Under the pieces are notes generated by a model. That model was not told where the DNA came from. It did no database searches and saw nothing but the letters and a program-made list of their open reading frames with translations. Of a stretch of DNA of 64,000 nucleotides, positions 16,617-25,809 are shown in pieces. A program made the position numbers and the translations under genes. The DNA comes from Methanolinea sp. (GTDB taxonomy: Archaea; Halobacteriota; Methanomicrobia; Methanomicrobiales; Methanospirillaceae). Numbering within the stretch: the stretch's first letter is position 1; each line of letters opens with the position of its first letter. Location: positions 1,240,001-1,304,000 of the forward strand of contig CP064971.1 in the NCBI GenBank assembly GCA_016699325.1, written 5' to 3'.

Positions 16617-17887
16617 ACGACCTCCTCTTTGTCCCAATCGCCATTGCCGGTATCAGCCACCACCAGGCAACGGTAGACAGGCTGGAGCAGTTCCGGTTCG
16701 CCGATGAAGCGGCTTTCCTCGCCCGGGCCAAGGGTCGGTTTCGGGGAGTCCTGATTATCCAGACCTGTAACCGGATCGAAATCCTGGTGCACGGCGAGAG
16801 TTCAGCTCTCAGGTCGCTGCTCGAGGAGGAAGGGAGATCCGGCTTCTCGCTACTGACCGGGACCGAGGCCCTCCGGCACCTCCTCCTCCTTGCTGCCGGT
16901 ATGGAATCAATGATTGTCGGCGAGGACCAGATCATCGGGCAACTCAAGGACGCGCTTGCCCTGGCAAAGGAGGCCGGGGCGGCAAGTCCGATTCTCGAAC
17001 TCTGCATCAACAAGGCGGTGCACACCGGGATCGAAGTGCGCCGGCATACCCGGATCAACCGCGGCGCGGTCTCCATCGGCTCTGCAGCGGTCCTGCTTGC
17101 CGAGGAACAACTTGGCAGCCTCGAGGGAAAGCGCATTCTCGTGGTCGGGTCCGGAGAAATGGGGATGCTGGTCGCCCAGGCCCTCGCTGCCAAGAAACTG
17201 ACGGCGATGTACGTTGCCAACCGGACCTACAATCGGGCCGAGGTGCTGGCAAAGAAGATAGGGGGAAAGGCGGTCAAGCTGACAGAGCTCCCCCGTTATA
17301 TGACCATCTCCGACCTGGTTATCTCCTGCACTTCTGCACCCCATCCGATCATCTACCGGGAGAACCTGCAGGAGATAATGCGGAGCCGGCGCTGGCCGCT
17401 GGACAGCCATCCACGACCCCTTGTCCTGATCGATATCGCCCAGCCAAGAGATGTCGAGGAAGGGACGGAGGAGATCGATGGGATCCACCTCTTCACTATC
17501 GACAGCCTCCGGCGCATCAATGAGCTGACCATGAACACCCGGAAAGAGGCTGCCGAGCAGGCTGGTTCATTTGTCGAGGAAGAGTTACACCAGTTCACCC
17601 GGCTGCTGAACGGGAAGGCCGCTGATGAGACCTTATCGCACCTCCATACCTGGGCGGAATCGATCCGGCTGCGGGAGAGGGACCGTGCACTGTCCCGGCT
17701 CGGCGCCGGCAATCCGCGGGCCGGCCAGATCGTTGATGATCTCAGCCGGGCACTGGTGAACAAGATCCTTTCAGAGGTGACCGTCTCGATCAGGCTCTGC
17801 GCAGAATGCGGCGACCTCGGCTACGCCCAGTCGCTGGTAGCGGCAATTACCCAAGGTGAGAAGATATGTTTCCGCAACGAAGAATGA
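16613..17887 (+). CDS. hemA: Glutamyl-tRNA reductase
   Basis: The 424-residue protein has the catalytic Cys in IIQTCNRIEI (Cys52), AAGMESMIVGEDQIIGQLK near 100, an NADPH Rossmann motif VVGSGEMGMLVAQAL near 180, and ANRTYNRAEVLAKK. It reduces Glu-tRNA to glutamate-1-semialdehyde, the committed step of the C5 pathway to heme-like rings, F430 and cobamides. The start at ATG 16613 overlaps the upstream stop by 4 bp; the longer frame from 16583 lies inside that gene. Its stop lies inside hemB. Confidence 0.96.
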   Translation: MNDLLFVPIAIAGISHHQATVDRLEQFRFADEAAFLARAKGRFRGVLIIQTCNRIEILVHGESSALRSLLEEEGRSGFSLLTGTEALRHLLLLAAGMESMIVGEDQIIGQLKDALALAKEAGAASPILELCINKAVHTGIEVRRHTRINRGAVSIGSAAVLLAEEQLGSLEGKRILVVGSGEMGMLVAQALAAKKLTAMYVANRTYNRAEVLAKKIGGKAVKLTELPRYMTISDLVISCTSAPHPIIYRENLQEIMRSRRWPLDSHPRPLVLIDIAQPRDVEEGTEEIDGIHLFTIDSLRRINELTMNTRKEAAEQAGSFVEEELHQFTRLLNGKAADETLSHLHTWAESIRLRERDRALSRLGAGNPRAGQIVDDLSRALVNKILSEVTVSIRLCAECGDLGYAQSLVAAITQGEKICFRNEE

Positions 17888-18849
17888 GAAGGCTGCGTGG
17901 CAGGCTGCTCCAGCCCCTGGTACAGGAGAATTTTATCTCAAAGGCAGATCTCGTGGCCCCGCTTTTCGTGGACGAGAACGCAGAAAGGCCGATACCCATA
18001 CCCTCCATGCCTGGACAGTTCCGGTATCCTGCCGCAGGCATTGTCCGTGCTGCAGAAGGCCTCCGGGAAAAAGGAATCCCTGCTATTCTCCTCTTCGGCA
18101 TCCCCGCACGGAAGGATGCCGGGGCATCGGAGGCATACAACCCGGAAGGGATAGTCCATCAGGCAGTCCGGTCCCTCAAGGCCTCCCTCCCGGACCTGGT
18201 GGTTATCACCGATGTCTGTGCCTGCGAATACACCGATCATGGCCATTGCGGGATCCTCACTGATGGCCCCTGGGGCCCGGATCTCGATAACGACCGGTCC
18301 CTTGAGCTAATGGCACAGATCGCAGTCAGCCATGCCCGGGCTGGGGCCGATATTGTTGCTCCTTCCTGCATGCTCGATGGGATGGTTGCCACAGTGCGGC
18401 ATGCCTTGGATGATGCGGGATTCACGGATACAGCGATCATGTCCTACTCAACCAAGTTTGCTAGCGCTCTGTACGGGCCGTTCCGGGAAGCGGTAGATTC
18501 GGGGTATTCCTTCGGTGACCGGAGCACCTACCAGATCAACCCGGCCAATGGCCGGGAGGCGATCCGGGAGTCCGAGCTCGACTGCTGGGAGGGGGCTGAT
18601 ATCCTCATGGTCAAGCCGGCCGGGTTCTACCTCGACCTGGTGGCCGGGATTCGGGCGTTAGGCCTGCCTGTCGCAGCCTACCAGGTGAGCGGCGAGTATG
18701 CGATGATCAAGGCTGCTTCCGCCCAGGGATGGATCGATGAGAGAAAGGTGGCGATGGAGAGCCTCCTGTGCATCAGGCGGGCAGGCGCAGACCTCATCAT
18801 CACCTACTTTGCCGGGGATGTGGCAGGGTGGCTCGATGAGGAGTCGTGA
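17866..18849 (+). CDS. hemB: Porphobilinogen synthase
   Basis: The 327-residue enzyme joins two 5-aminolevulinates. It has the zinc-type cysteine cluster [14 protein letters not shown] near residue 115 and the two active-site lysines in [17 protein letters not shown] (about 199) and [12 protein letters not shown] (about 250). [15 protein letters not shown] near 222 is also diagnostic. Start 17866 has AAGGTGAG five bases upstream and overlaps the end of hemA by 22 bp. It overlaps hemL by 14 bp, implying translational coupling. Confidence 0.96.
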   Translation: MFPQRRMRRLRGRLLQPLVQENFISKADLVAPLFVDENAERPIPIPSMPGQFRYPAAGIVRAAEGLREKGIPAILLFGIPARKDAGASEAYNPEGIVHQAVRSLKASLPDLVVITDVCACEYTDHGHCGILTDGPWGPDLDNDRSLELMAQIAVSHARAGADIVAPSCMLDGMVATVRHALDDAGFTDTAIMSYSTKFASALYGPFREAVDSGYSFGDRSTYQINPANGREAIRESELDCWEGADILMVKPAGFYLDLVAGIRALGLPVAAYQVSGEYAMIKAASAQGWIDERKVAMESLLCIRRAGADLIITYFAGDVAGWLDEES

Positions 18850-20077
18850 TCTCTTCCGGAAGGCACGGGGGCTGATGCCCGGCGGCGTGAGCAGCCCGGT
18901 CCGGGCCATCAAGCCGTATCCGTTCTATACCAAATCTGGGGACGGTTGCCGGATTACCACAGTTGACGGCGAGACCCTTATTGACTGCTGCATGGCCTAT
19001 GGCCCGCTTATCCTCGGCCATGCCCATCCGCTCGTCTACCAGGCCATCACCGGGCAGCTCTCGAAAGGCTGGCTCTATGGGACGCCGTCACCGGTCGAAC
19101 CGGAGTTCGCGGAGATGATCATCCGCGACCATCCCGGGATGGACATGATCCGGTTCGTCTCGAGTGGATCAGAGGCCACCATGGCCGCCATCCGCCTTGC
19201 ACGGGGCTTTTCCCAAAAACAGGACATCGTCAAGGTAGAGGGAGGGTTCCACGGCGCCCACGACAGCGTGCTGATAAAAGCAGGGTCGGGAGCAACCACC
19301 CATGGCGTGCCTGATTCCGCGGGTGTCCCCCCTGATGTGGTCTCCCATACCTGGCAGGTCCCCTACAATGATCCGGAGTCCCTGGAGAGCCTGCTGTCCC
19401 GCGAAAAGGACATCGCAGCATTCATCCTCGAACCGGTGATGGGGAATATCGGCCCCGTTCTCCCGGATGGCCCCTACCTCCAGGAGGTGCGGGAGATCAC
19501 CCGGGCACATGACGTGCTCCTCATTTTCGACGAGGTCATCACCGGCTACCGGTTGGGAATCGGAGGTGCCCAGGTGATGTTCGGCGTGCGGCCCGACATC
19601 ACCACGCTTGGAAAGATCATCGGTGGCGGTCTTCCCATCGGAGCATTCTGCGGGAGGAAAGAGATCATGGAGCTGGTCTCCCCGTCCGGCCCGGTATACC
19701 AGGCAGGAACCTTTTCCGGAAATCCCCTCTCCCTCGCTGCCGGCATAGCCACAGTCCGATGGCTGCACGCACACCGGGACAGCTACCAGGCGATGCAGGC
19801 TGCAGGAGCGAGAATCGGCGAGGCCGTGGAGCGGAAGACCGGAGGGTCGTTTGTGCAGCTGGGATCGATGTTCAAATATTTCTTCAGGGACCGACCCCCA
19901 CGCACCTACCAGGAGGTGAAGGAATGCGATACCGCAAAATTTTCGGCATTCTGGAATGCAATGCGAAAAGAAGGAATTTTCCTCCCACCGTCACAGTTTG
20001 AGACCAATTTCCTCTCAGCCGTCCATGAAGAAGGAGATATCGGGAGGATTGCGGCGGCATACCAGGCATGTCTCTGA
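18836..20077 (+). CDS. hemL: Glutamate-1-semialdehyde 2,1-aminomutase
   Basis: The 413-residue PLP enzyme has [14 protein letters not shown] near the start, [16 protein letters not shown] near 105, [11 protein letters not shown] (about 230), and the PLP lysine in [16 protein letters not shown] (about 260). It makes 5-aminolevulinate from the HemA product. ATG 18836 gives the normal family N-terminus; the open frame upstream to 18737 lies in hemB and is ignored. It overlaps hemB by 14 bp and hemC by 10 bp. Confidence 0.96.
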   Translation: MRSRDLFRKARGLMPGGVSSPVRAIKPYPFYTKSGDGCRITTVDGETLIDCCMAYGPLILGHAHPLVYQAITGQLSKGWLYGTPSPVEPEFAEMIIRDHPGMDMIRFVSSGSEATMAAIRLARGFSQKQDIVKVEGGFHGAHDSVLIKAGSGATTHGVPDSAGVPPDVVSHTWQVPYNDPESLESLLSREKDIAAFILEPVMGNIGPVLPDGPYLQEVREITRAHDVLLIFDEVITGYRLGIGGAQVMFGVRPDITTLGKIIGGGLPIGAFCGRKEIMELVSPSGPVYQAGTFSGNPLSLAAGIATVRWLHAHRDSYQAMQAAGARIGEAVERKTGGSFVQLGSMFKYFFRDRPPRTYQEVKECDTAKFSAFWNAMRKEGIFLPPSQFETNFLSAVHEEGDIGRIAAAYQACL

Positions 20078-20958
20078 AGATAGGGACCCGGGGGAGCCGG
20101 CTGGCCATGGTGCAGGCCGAGCGGGTAGCGGCGCTGCTCGGTGACCTGGGACACCGGACCGAGCTCTCCATTATCACCACCCGGGGGGATTCAATAGATG
20201 GGGTGCCGCTCCATGAAATTGGCGGGCAGGGGGTCTTTGTCCGGGCACTCGACGATGCCATTCTCGAAGGCGGAATTGACTGTGCCGTCCACAGCATGAA
20301 GGACATCCCCGCGCTCCGGCCGGCCGGGTTGGTCACGGCCGCTATCCTTAAACGGGATTCGCCCGCCGATTTCCTGGCCCACACACTCCCGCTCGATATC
20401 GTGCACATCATCGGGACTTCGAGCACCCGCCGGCGGGCCCAGATCCTCCGCAACCTGCCGGGAACTTTCGTGGAACCGCTGCGGGGCAACGTGGACACCC
20501 GGCTCCGGAAACTCGCGGACGGCCAGTACGATGCCATCGTGCTTGCGGAGGCAGGCATCGAGCGGATGTCACTCTCGGTTCCGGGTACGAGGCTATCCCC
20601 TGACCAGTTCGTACCGTCCCCGAACCAGGGGGCCATTGCCGTGGTCTGTCGGGATGACCCGGAGCTGACAGCGATCCTCACGGAGATGGATCACCCTGAG
20701 ACCCGCTTCGATACAGGGATTGAACGGGCGGTGATGGAGGAAGTGGGCGGTGGATGCTTCACCCCTCATGGTATCTCCTGCCAAAACGGCCACCTAATCG
20801 GGGAGATCCTCTCGCTTGACGGTGACCGGCAGGTAAGGATCGAGGAGGATGTCACATCGATGGACGAAGCCCGTGCCTGCGGAAGGATACTGCGGAAGGA
20901 AGGAAGAACGCTGATCAGGGAAGCATACGAGAGAATGGGGATCAGGGATGAGCGGTAA
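20068..20958 (+). CDS. hemC: Hydroxymethylbilane synthase
   Basis: The 296-residue enzyme polymerises four porphobilinogens. Typical motifs are [15 protein letters not shown] at the N-terminus, [13 protein letters not shown] near 75, [12 protein letters not shown] near 120, [11 protein letters not shown] near 140, and the dipyrromethane-cofactor cysteine in [10 protein letters not shown] near 232. It overlaps hemL (10 bp) and cobA (11 bp). The next pathway step, uroporphyrinogen-III synthase (hemD), is not in this operon. Confidence 0.96.
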   Translation: MSLKIGTRGSRLAMVQAERVAALLGDLGHRTELSIITTRGDSIDGVPLHEIGGQGVFVRALDDAILEGGIDCAVHSMKDIPALRPAGLVTAAILKRDSPADFLAHTLPLDIVHIIGTSSTRRRAQILRNLPGTFVEPLRGNVDTRLRKLADGQYDAIVLAEAGIERMSLSVPGTRLSPDQFVPSPNQGAIAVVCRDDPELTAILTEMDHPETRFDTGIERAVMEEVGGGCFTPHGISCQNGHLIGEILSLDGDRQVRIEEDVTSMDEARACGRILRKEGRTLIREAYERMGIRDER

Positions 20959-21697
20959 GGTATATCTGGTAGGCTCAGGGCCAGGAGGGGAGGGACTTCT
21001 CACCATCCGGGCCCGCGCAGTGATCGATTCGGCTGACGTGATTCTCTTCGACCAGCTGCCTGGTGAGGAAATACTCTCCGGACTGCCGGAAAAGGCTGAG
21101 AAGATCGACTGTGGAAAATACGGGTCGGAACATACCCTAAAGCAGGAGGAGATCGAAGCCCTGATGGTGGCGAAGGCCCGTGAGGGAAAGCAGGTGGTCC
21201 GGTTGAAGGGCGGTGATCCCTTCCTCTTCGGGCGCGGTGGGGAGGAGCTCGAAGTTCTCCGGGCCAACAACATCCCTGTGGAACTTGTCCCTGGCATCAC
21301 AAGTGCCCTTGCCGTTCCCGGCGCGGTGGGGATTCCCCTGACCCACCGGAAGTTCGCCTCGCAGGTCACGATTATTACAGGCCACGAGGATCCCACCAAG
21401 CCGGAACAGGCGCTAGACTGGAAACTCCTGGCACAGCAGCAGGGGACCCTCGTAATCTTGATGGGAGTGAAGAACCTCCCGGAAATCGCAGCATCCCTGA
21501 TGGGGAACGGAATGGATCCCGGTACCCCGGTGGCAATAATCGAAAACGGGCTCCGGGAAAACCAGCGGGTGACCACCGGGACCCTCCGGGATATCGGGGA
21601 GATTGCCGGGGAGCAAGGGGTGAAGCCCCCGGCAGTCATCGTCATTGGCAGGGTGGTCTCCCTTTATCGCAAAGGGGAGGAACTCATTCGCCTCTGA
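20948..21697 (+). CDS. cobA: Uroporphyrinogen-III C-methyltransferase
   Basis: The 249-residue SAM-dependent enzyme has the signature VYLVGSGPGGEGLLTIRA at the N-terminus, DQLPGEEIL, VRLKGGDPFLFGRGGEE near 78, and VPGITSALAVPG near 112. It methylates uroporphyrinogen III at C2 and C7 to give precorrin-2, the substrate of the first gene in this operon. Thus the operon closes the route from Glu-tRNA to sirohydrochlorin except for HemD. It is slightly shorter than fused CobA-HemD forms and has no HemD domain. Confidence 0.95.
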   Translation: MSGKVYLVGSGPGGEGLLTIRARAVIDSADVILFDQLPGEEILSGLPEKAEKIDCGKYGSEHTLKQEEIEALMVAKAREGKQVVRLKGGDPFLFGRGGEELEVLRANNIPVELVPGITSALAVPGAVGIPLTHRKFASQVTIITGHEDPTKPEQALDWKLLAQQQGTLVILMGVKNLPEIAASLMGNGMDPGTPVAIIENGLRENQRVTTGTLRDIGEIAGEQGVKPPAVIVIGRVVSLYRKGEELIRL

Positions 21698-21757
21698 AGC
21701 GGTATCACGCCCCGGGGACATGTTATATTGTTCTGCCACAATCCGGTTAAAGGAGGG

Positions 21758-21898
21758 ATGACCCTTACCGGAGGCCCCACCAGGGATGAGATCATGACCG
21801 CTTTGCTCCAGAGACTCGGCCTGAGGAACGGTGATGTGATGGTGGACATCGGTTGCGGGACTGGAAAGGTCGCCGTGCATGCCACACCCTGCGTATAG
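21758..21898 (+). pseudogene. Truncated CbiT-like precorrin methyltransferase stub
   Basis: A 46-codon frame begins directly after an AGGAGGG Shine-Dalgarno. It reads MTLTGGPTRDEIMTALLQRL, then VDIGCGTGKVAVHA, and then stops. This matches the first quarter of CbiT (precorrin-6Y C15 methyltransferase/decarboxylase), ending just after SAM motif I; the full enzyme is about 180-190 residues. The rest is absent downstream. It is 60 bp after cobA, so it was probably the next gene of this operon before truncation. A functional small protein is unlikely. Confidence 0.75.
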
Positions 21899-22111
21899 AA
21901 AATCTATTCAGCACATATCCGTGACGATGTGGTCAGGTGCATCCATCGAACTGGCCAGCCCGGTACGGTATTCAATCCTTAGGTCCCGCACTCCCGCCTT
22001 TTCTCCCTTTTCTTCGTCAGATTCCCAGCAAATCGTGGATAATTTCCCTGAAAGAATATATGGGAGCACGCCATACCCTCTTTTTAAGGAGAAGAACAAC
22101 GGAGATACAGC

Positions 22112-22291
22112 ATGGAGAAAACGACAAAGAAACAGCTCAGCCTGCTCTGCTTCGTGGCAGGGTTTTTCCTTGTGCTGCTGCAGGATCTCAAGGGGTTCGC
22201 CACCATCGATCCGGGCTTCTCGTGGCCCTGGGCGATCATGTTCTACACCGGGCTCCTGCTCATCCTGATCGGCTATTTCCTGAGAGGATAG
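22112..22291 (+). CDS. Small two-helix membrane protein
   Basis: The 59-residue protein has a Lys-rich N-terminus (MEKTTKKQ), one hydrophobic helix (LLCFVAGFFLVLLQ), a short loop with an aromatic FSWPWAIMFY turn, a second helix (LLLILIGYFL), and ends RG. GGAG precedes the ATG at suitable spacing. Codon third positions are GC-rich like neighbouring genes. No family is recognised. It is 214 bp after the CbiT stub. Confidence 0.65.
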   Translation: MEKTTKKQLSLLCFVAGFFLVLLQDLKGFATIDPGFSWPWAIMFYTGLLLILIGYFLRG

Positions 22292-22425
22292 TCCGGAACC
22301 CCTTCTGCCAGGTGAATCCAGGGAACAGAGGGATCCGCTTACAGGGGTGATAGTCCGGAATCTCTCCGTTCTGGTAACACTCATGCAGGATACCCCCCCT
22401 TAATGGGGGTTGTTCCTCATCAGGA

Positions 22426-22795
22426 TCAACCAATTCGTACCTCGCCTCCTTCCCGGGGGATGAATCCCTCTTCCCCAAGCTGGCATAGCACCACCCTGCC
22501 CGCTTACACGGGCAGATCAAGGTTCCGGCAGAGATCCTCAACCGTTATATCCCCGCTCACCACCATCAGCCGGAGAATGTTTCCCCGGACCTGTTGATTC
22601 GACCCTTCAAAGGGTGCCTGCCGGACATAGTGCCTGTTCCGCCGGTTTGGATTTTCTATGGTGGTTCCGCGGTACCAACCGTAGTCCATCAGCAGTGGCG
22701 TGGTTTTTCCCGGTCCAGGGTTTCTTCAATGAGGGGAAGGGCCTCCTCGTATACCACGCCAGTACGATTCTTAAAAAAATAATGGATAAACATTT
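22426..22795 (-). pseudogene. Decayed C-terminus of a MutY-like A/G-specific DNA glycosylase
   Basis: Reading the minus strand, frame 1 (about 22795-22690) gives MFIHYFFKNRTGV and LPLIEETLDREKPRH. A shift at about 22685 leads to LLMDYGWY, NPNRRNRHYVRQAPFEGS and QQVRGNILRLM, followed by a winged-helix-like tail. An in-frame TAA at 22504 interrupts this tail, which then continues as QLGEEGFIPREGGEVRIG to a stop at 22426. The ALMDYG and NPNRRS-x-HY patterns are ones I associate with archaeal MutY-type glycosylases that remove A opposite oxidised G. The catalytic HhH and Fe-S parts are missing. Family assignment is by recall and moderate. Confidence 0.55.
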
Positions 22796-23469
22796 GCCTG
22801 ATCCTTTCCCAAAAAAATGCCAGCGGGAAGATGGTAGTTAGCCATTTCAAATCCAAATGAAGTTTCCTATGAGGGAGAACAGGGAGATAGTTATCTGCTG
22901 ATGAATTTCTCTGTATTGATATAGACAAAAATAAGCCCTATACGGTCTCCAATCCAGCCCGTGATTCCCGAAATTCCTACTTCCATGGGAACCGGTGTCC
23001 ACACATCTGGAAAATCAAAAAATTATCACATAATTTTTGAAGAAAGTCATGAAATGTGGAGATAAGATCTGCTCTTTTGAGGGATTCTATGCCAGGGAAA
23101 AATCGGAGAGATAGTTACTTCATTCCATAATCGGAATTGCCGCTGGAGGCAATATGTGGAGTATATTGCAAAACGACGAAATCAAGGATTTTTTACAAAT
23201 TGTATTTTCGTCGGAGAGATCTTTTACAGCGGTATCCACTCATATTCTTTACCCGGATATTTGATCCCCGGCAGGATTCCAGTGGAGGGGTTCCTGTTTC
23301 GCCAGATCAAGATCACCGACAAGCACCGGACCCTGGTGAGCGTCAGTACCAGGGAATGTACAACCCCTTCCCCTGCAGGACTATTCTGTACGGTAGCTTC
23401 CGGGGAACAATGGATCTGGAATCCCGCACCGAGGAGTGACGATCAGGGAAAGGAGGGGTATTGTTTGTT
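22796..23469. other. Gene-poor stretch
   Basis: No convincing gene. An AT-rich patch lies near 23020-23120. A plus-strand open frame (23156-23755) has no ribosome-binding site and runs into the opposite-strand secreted-protein gene. Its first 250 bp have gene-like codons, so decayed coding DNA is possible, but I cannot name it. Confidence 0.4.
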
Positions 23470-23922
23470 TCAGAAAAATAACAATTTTTTCATGGTTATT
23501 AGAGAAGCTGTTGGTGTCAGGGGATATTTCGAGGTTATCGGAGAAGGAGTCGGTTTCTGGATCTCCGGAGCTACAAACGGGAGGATTGTCTCGGTTTTTT
23601 CCCAGGTTCTCGTAAGCCCGGTATCCTGGAAATCCCACCAGAATGAATCACCTTGGAGGCCGAGGTTCAGCTTTGAACTCCACGAGAGTGCGGAAGGGTT
23701 GTCCAGGGTCTGTGAGGAAACCCATTCGGTTTTTTTCGCCAACCCATCATCGTAGGTGATATATTCGATGGAGACTGTCTCATTGCCGGTCCCTATCGCC
23801 GATATCGTCGTCGCTGTGGAAAAGACCCCCCAGGTCGTGGCATAGTCTTCCGCTGCGACCGTTCCTGGAAGGAGCACCAGCAGGAGTGCCAGAAGAATTG
23901 ATATACATCTTCCCGAAATCAT
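23470..23922 (-). CDS. Hypothetical secreted protein
   Basis: The 150-residue protein has a clear Sec signal: positive start MISGRC, a hydrophobic helix ISILLALLLVLLPG, and a likely cleavage after TVAA. The mature part is Ser/Thr/Trp-rich (ATTWGVFSTATTISAIGTGNE, DSFWWDFQDTGLTRTW) and probably a beta-sandwich. A Pro/Thr stretch (KPTPSPITSKYPLTPTAS) near the end is followed by LITMKKLLFF. Start 23922 has GAGGG upstream; the longer frame to 23958 lacks support. No family is recognised. Confidence 0.6.
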   Translation of the reverse strand: MISGRCISILLALLLVLLPGTVAAEDYATTWGVFSTATTISAIGTGNETVSIEYITYDDGLAKKTEWVSSQTLDNPSALSWSSKLNLGLQGDSFWWDFQDTGLTRTWEKTETILPFVAPEIQKPTPSPITSKYPLTPTASLITMKKLLFF

Positions 23923-24017
23923 ACATACCCTCTGTTCCGGTTGAATATCCTTTGCCACGTTACCAATGACACCAGGACTTTATAAGTTTTCTGAACCTCC
24001 AGGTTCAGGAAACCCGC

Positions 24018-25809
24018 TCAAATCCGCTCAAAGAGCCCATCAAGCTTCTTTTTGGTGAACACCACCATGGTCGGCCGGCCGTGGGGACAGGTAAACGGGT
24101 TTTGCATTTTCCGGAGCTGACGGATCAGCTGTTCGCACTGATCGGGTGTGCACACCGCACCGGCCTTCACCGCTCCCCGGCAGGCAACAATCCTCCTCAA
24201 CCGTTCCACGCTGTCGACCCCCCGCGAAATCCCGGGTTCGATCAGATCGGATACGATTTCCTTCACCATTACCGGATCGGCCGTCCTCCCAAGGATGACC
24301 GGGACGGATCGTATTGCCCAGGCCTTCGGTCCGAAGGGCTCGACCGTAAAACCTTCCTGGTTATACCGGTATGGCGGCAGCGAAGAGTTCAGCCTCGCGA
24401 GGAGACAGCCTGATGATCACCGGCTCGATCAACTCCTGTGCGCGATCCCGGAATGTGGGCCAGCTACCGATTTGTTCGTAGAGGATCCGTTCATGCGCAG
24501 CATGCTGGTCGATCAGGAGGAGATCATCTTCGGGTGTGCTGCAGAGGATATAGAGATTCGACAGTTGCCCGATAACCCGGAGGTCAGGCAGCCTTCCCTC
24601 TTCATGATCATGACCCGGGTGGTCCGCATAGCCCCGCTCGGTCAACCGTAACTGCCTCCCGGTCAGGAGCTGTTCACGCAGACGGGGCTCCTGTACACCC
24701 GCCACACCGGAATCCGAAGGCTGGTACCGGACGGGAGTGCTTGGGATGTTCGTGGCTGCCCGGGCAGTTGTCCCGGCGTCCTTCGCGGGAATGAGGCAGC
24801 TGGCCAGAAGTACATTGTTGAGGAGTGCGGTAATTTCAGACGCGATATCCCGCTCGTGCGCGAACCTGACTTCCCTTTTCGCGGGATGGACATTTACATC
24901 AACATCGGTCCCAGGGATCACGATATCGAGAAATGCCACGGGATACCGGTCAGAAGGAAGCAGCGTACCATAGGCTTCCCGCACAGCGGATACGAGGAGC
25001 CGTGACGAGACTGGCCTGGAATTTACCGAGAGAAAGATACGGGAGTGATCCTTTCGGGACTGGGCCGGGGCCGCTAGGTACCCGCGAACGCCTGCGTGTT
25101 CACCCTCGGCTGTAACAGGTATGAGTGCTTCGGCAAGTTCGAGGCCGAACAACGAGACGATTGCGTCATACAGGCAGCCGCCCCTGGGGACCGAGATCTT
25201 CTCCCGCTCGTCAACGATGAGGCTGAATGCGATATGCGGGTGGGTGATTGTTAACCGCTCAACGACATGGGATATTTGTGCGATTTCAGCTGCCTGTGAC
25301 CGCTGGAATTTCCTCCTCGCCGGAGTATTGTAGAAGATATCCTCAACGGTAATACTCGTTCCCACAGGGCACCCGGCCTCCTGTTCGCCGGTAATCGTTC
25401 CGCCTTCGTTTACAAGCCTTGTGCCGGCAACTGCCGGTTTTCCCCTCTCCCTGGTGGTCAGCGTGACGCGGGAGACTGCAGCAATACTTGCCAATGCCTC
25501 ACCACGGAACCCCAGTGTCTTACAGGTGCAGAGATCGTCGATCTCTTTTATCTTGCTCGTTGCGTGGCGGGAAAAAGCCAACCGGGCCTCATCGCGGTTC
25601 ATCCCGCAACCGTCATCAGTGACGGTTATGGCAGAAATCCGCCCTCCATGGGTAATGATCCTTATTCTGACAGCTGAAGCACCAGCATCCAGCGCATTCT
25701 CGCAAAGCTCTTTTACCACTGATGCCGGTCGTTCCACCACTTCGCCGGCAGCGATCCTGCTGATCGTGGCCTCATCGAGCTGCCGGATACTGCACCGGGA
25801 CTCATCCAC
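24018..25809 (-). pseudogene. mutL: DNA mismatch repair protein MutL, frameshifted
   Basis: The N-terminal frame encodes the GHKL ATPase: IRQLDEATISRIAAGEVVERPASVV, NALDAG, DDGCGM, and FRGEALASIAAVS. The C-terminal endonuclease/dimer domain begins after a Thr/Pro-rich linker. At about 24365 the frame stops (ends FAAAIPV), while the next frame carries on smoothly (YNQEGFTVEPFGPKAW) to the family ending CRGAVKAGA...CPHGRPTMV. One base has been gained or lost. Start GTG 25809 overlaps the mutS stop by 8 bp and matches the family N-terminus; longer starts reach 25866. With the shift, the dimerisation domain would be lost; sequencing error is possible. Confidence 0.9.

Noticed and set aside
15965..16792. 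A 275-codon minus-strand frame
   Set aside because: It is the shadow of the siroheme dehydrogenase gene and hemA.
18737..18835. Upstream extension of hemL
   Set aside because: It lies wholly inside hemB and is unlike the HemL N-terminus.
22504..22506. In-frame stop in the MutY-like sequence read as a recoded codon
   Set aside because: It is TAA, not the TAG used for pyrrolysine, and a frameshift is present as well; decay is simpler.
23156..23755. A 199-codon plus-strand frame
   Set aside because: No ribosome-binding site, and it overlaps a minus-strand gene with a clear signal peptide.
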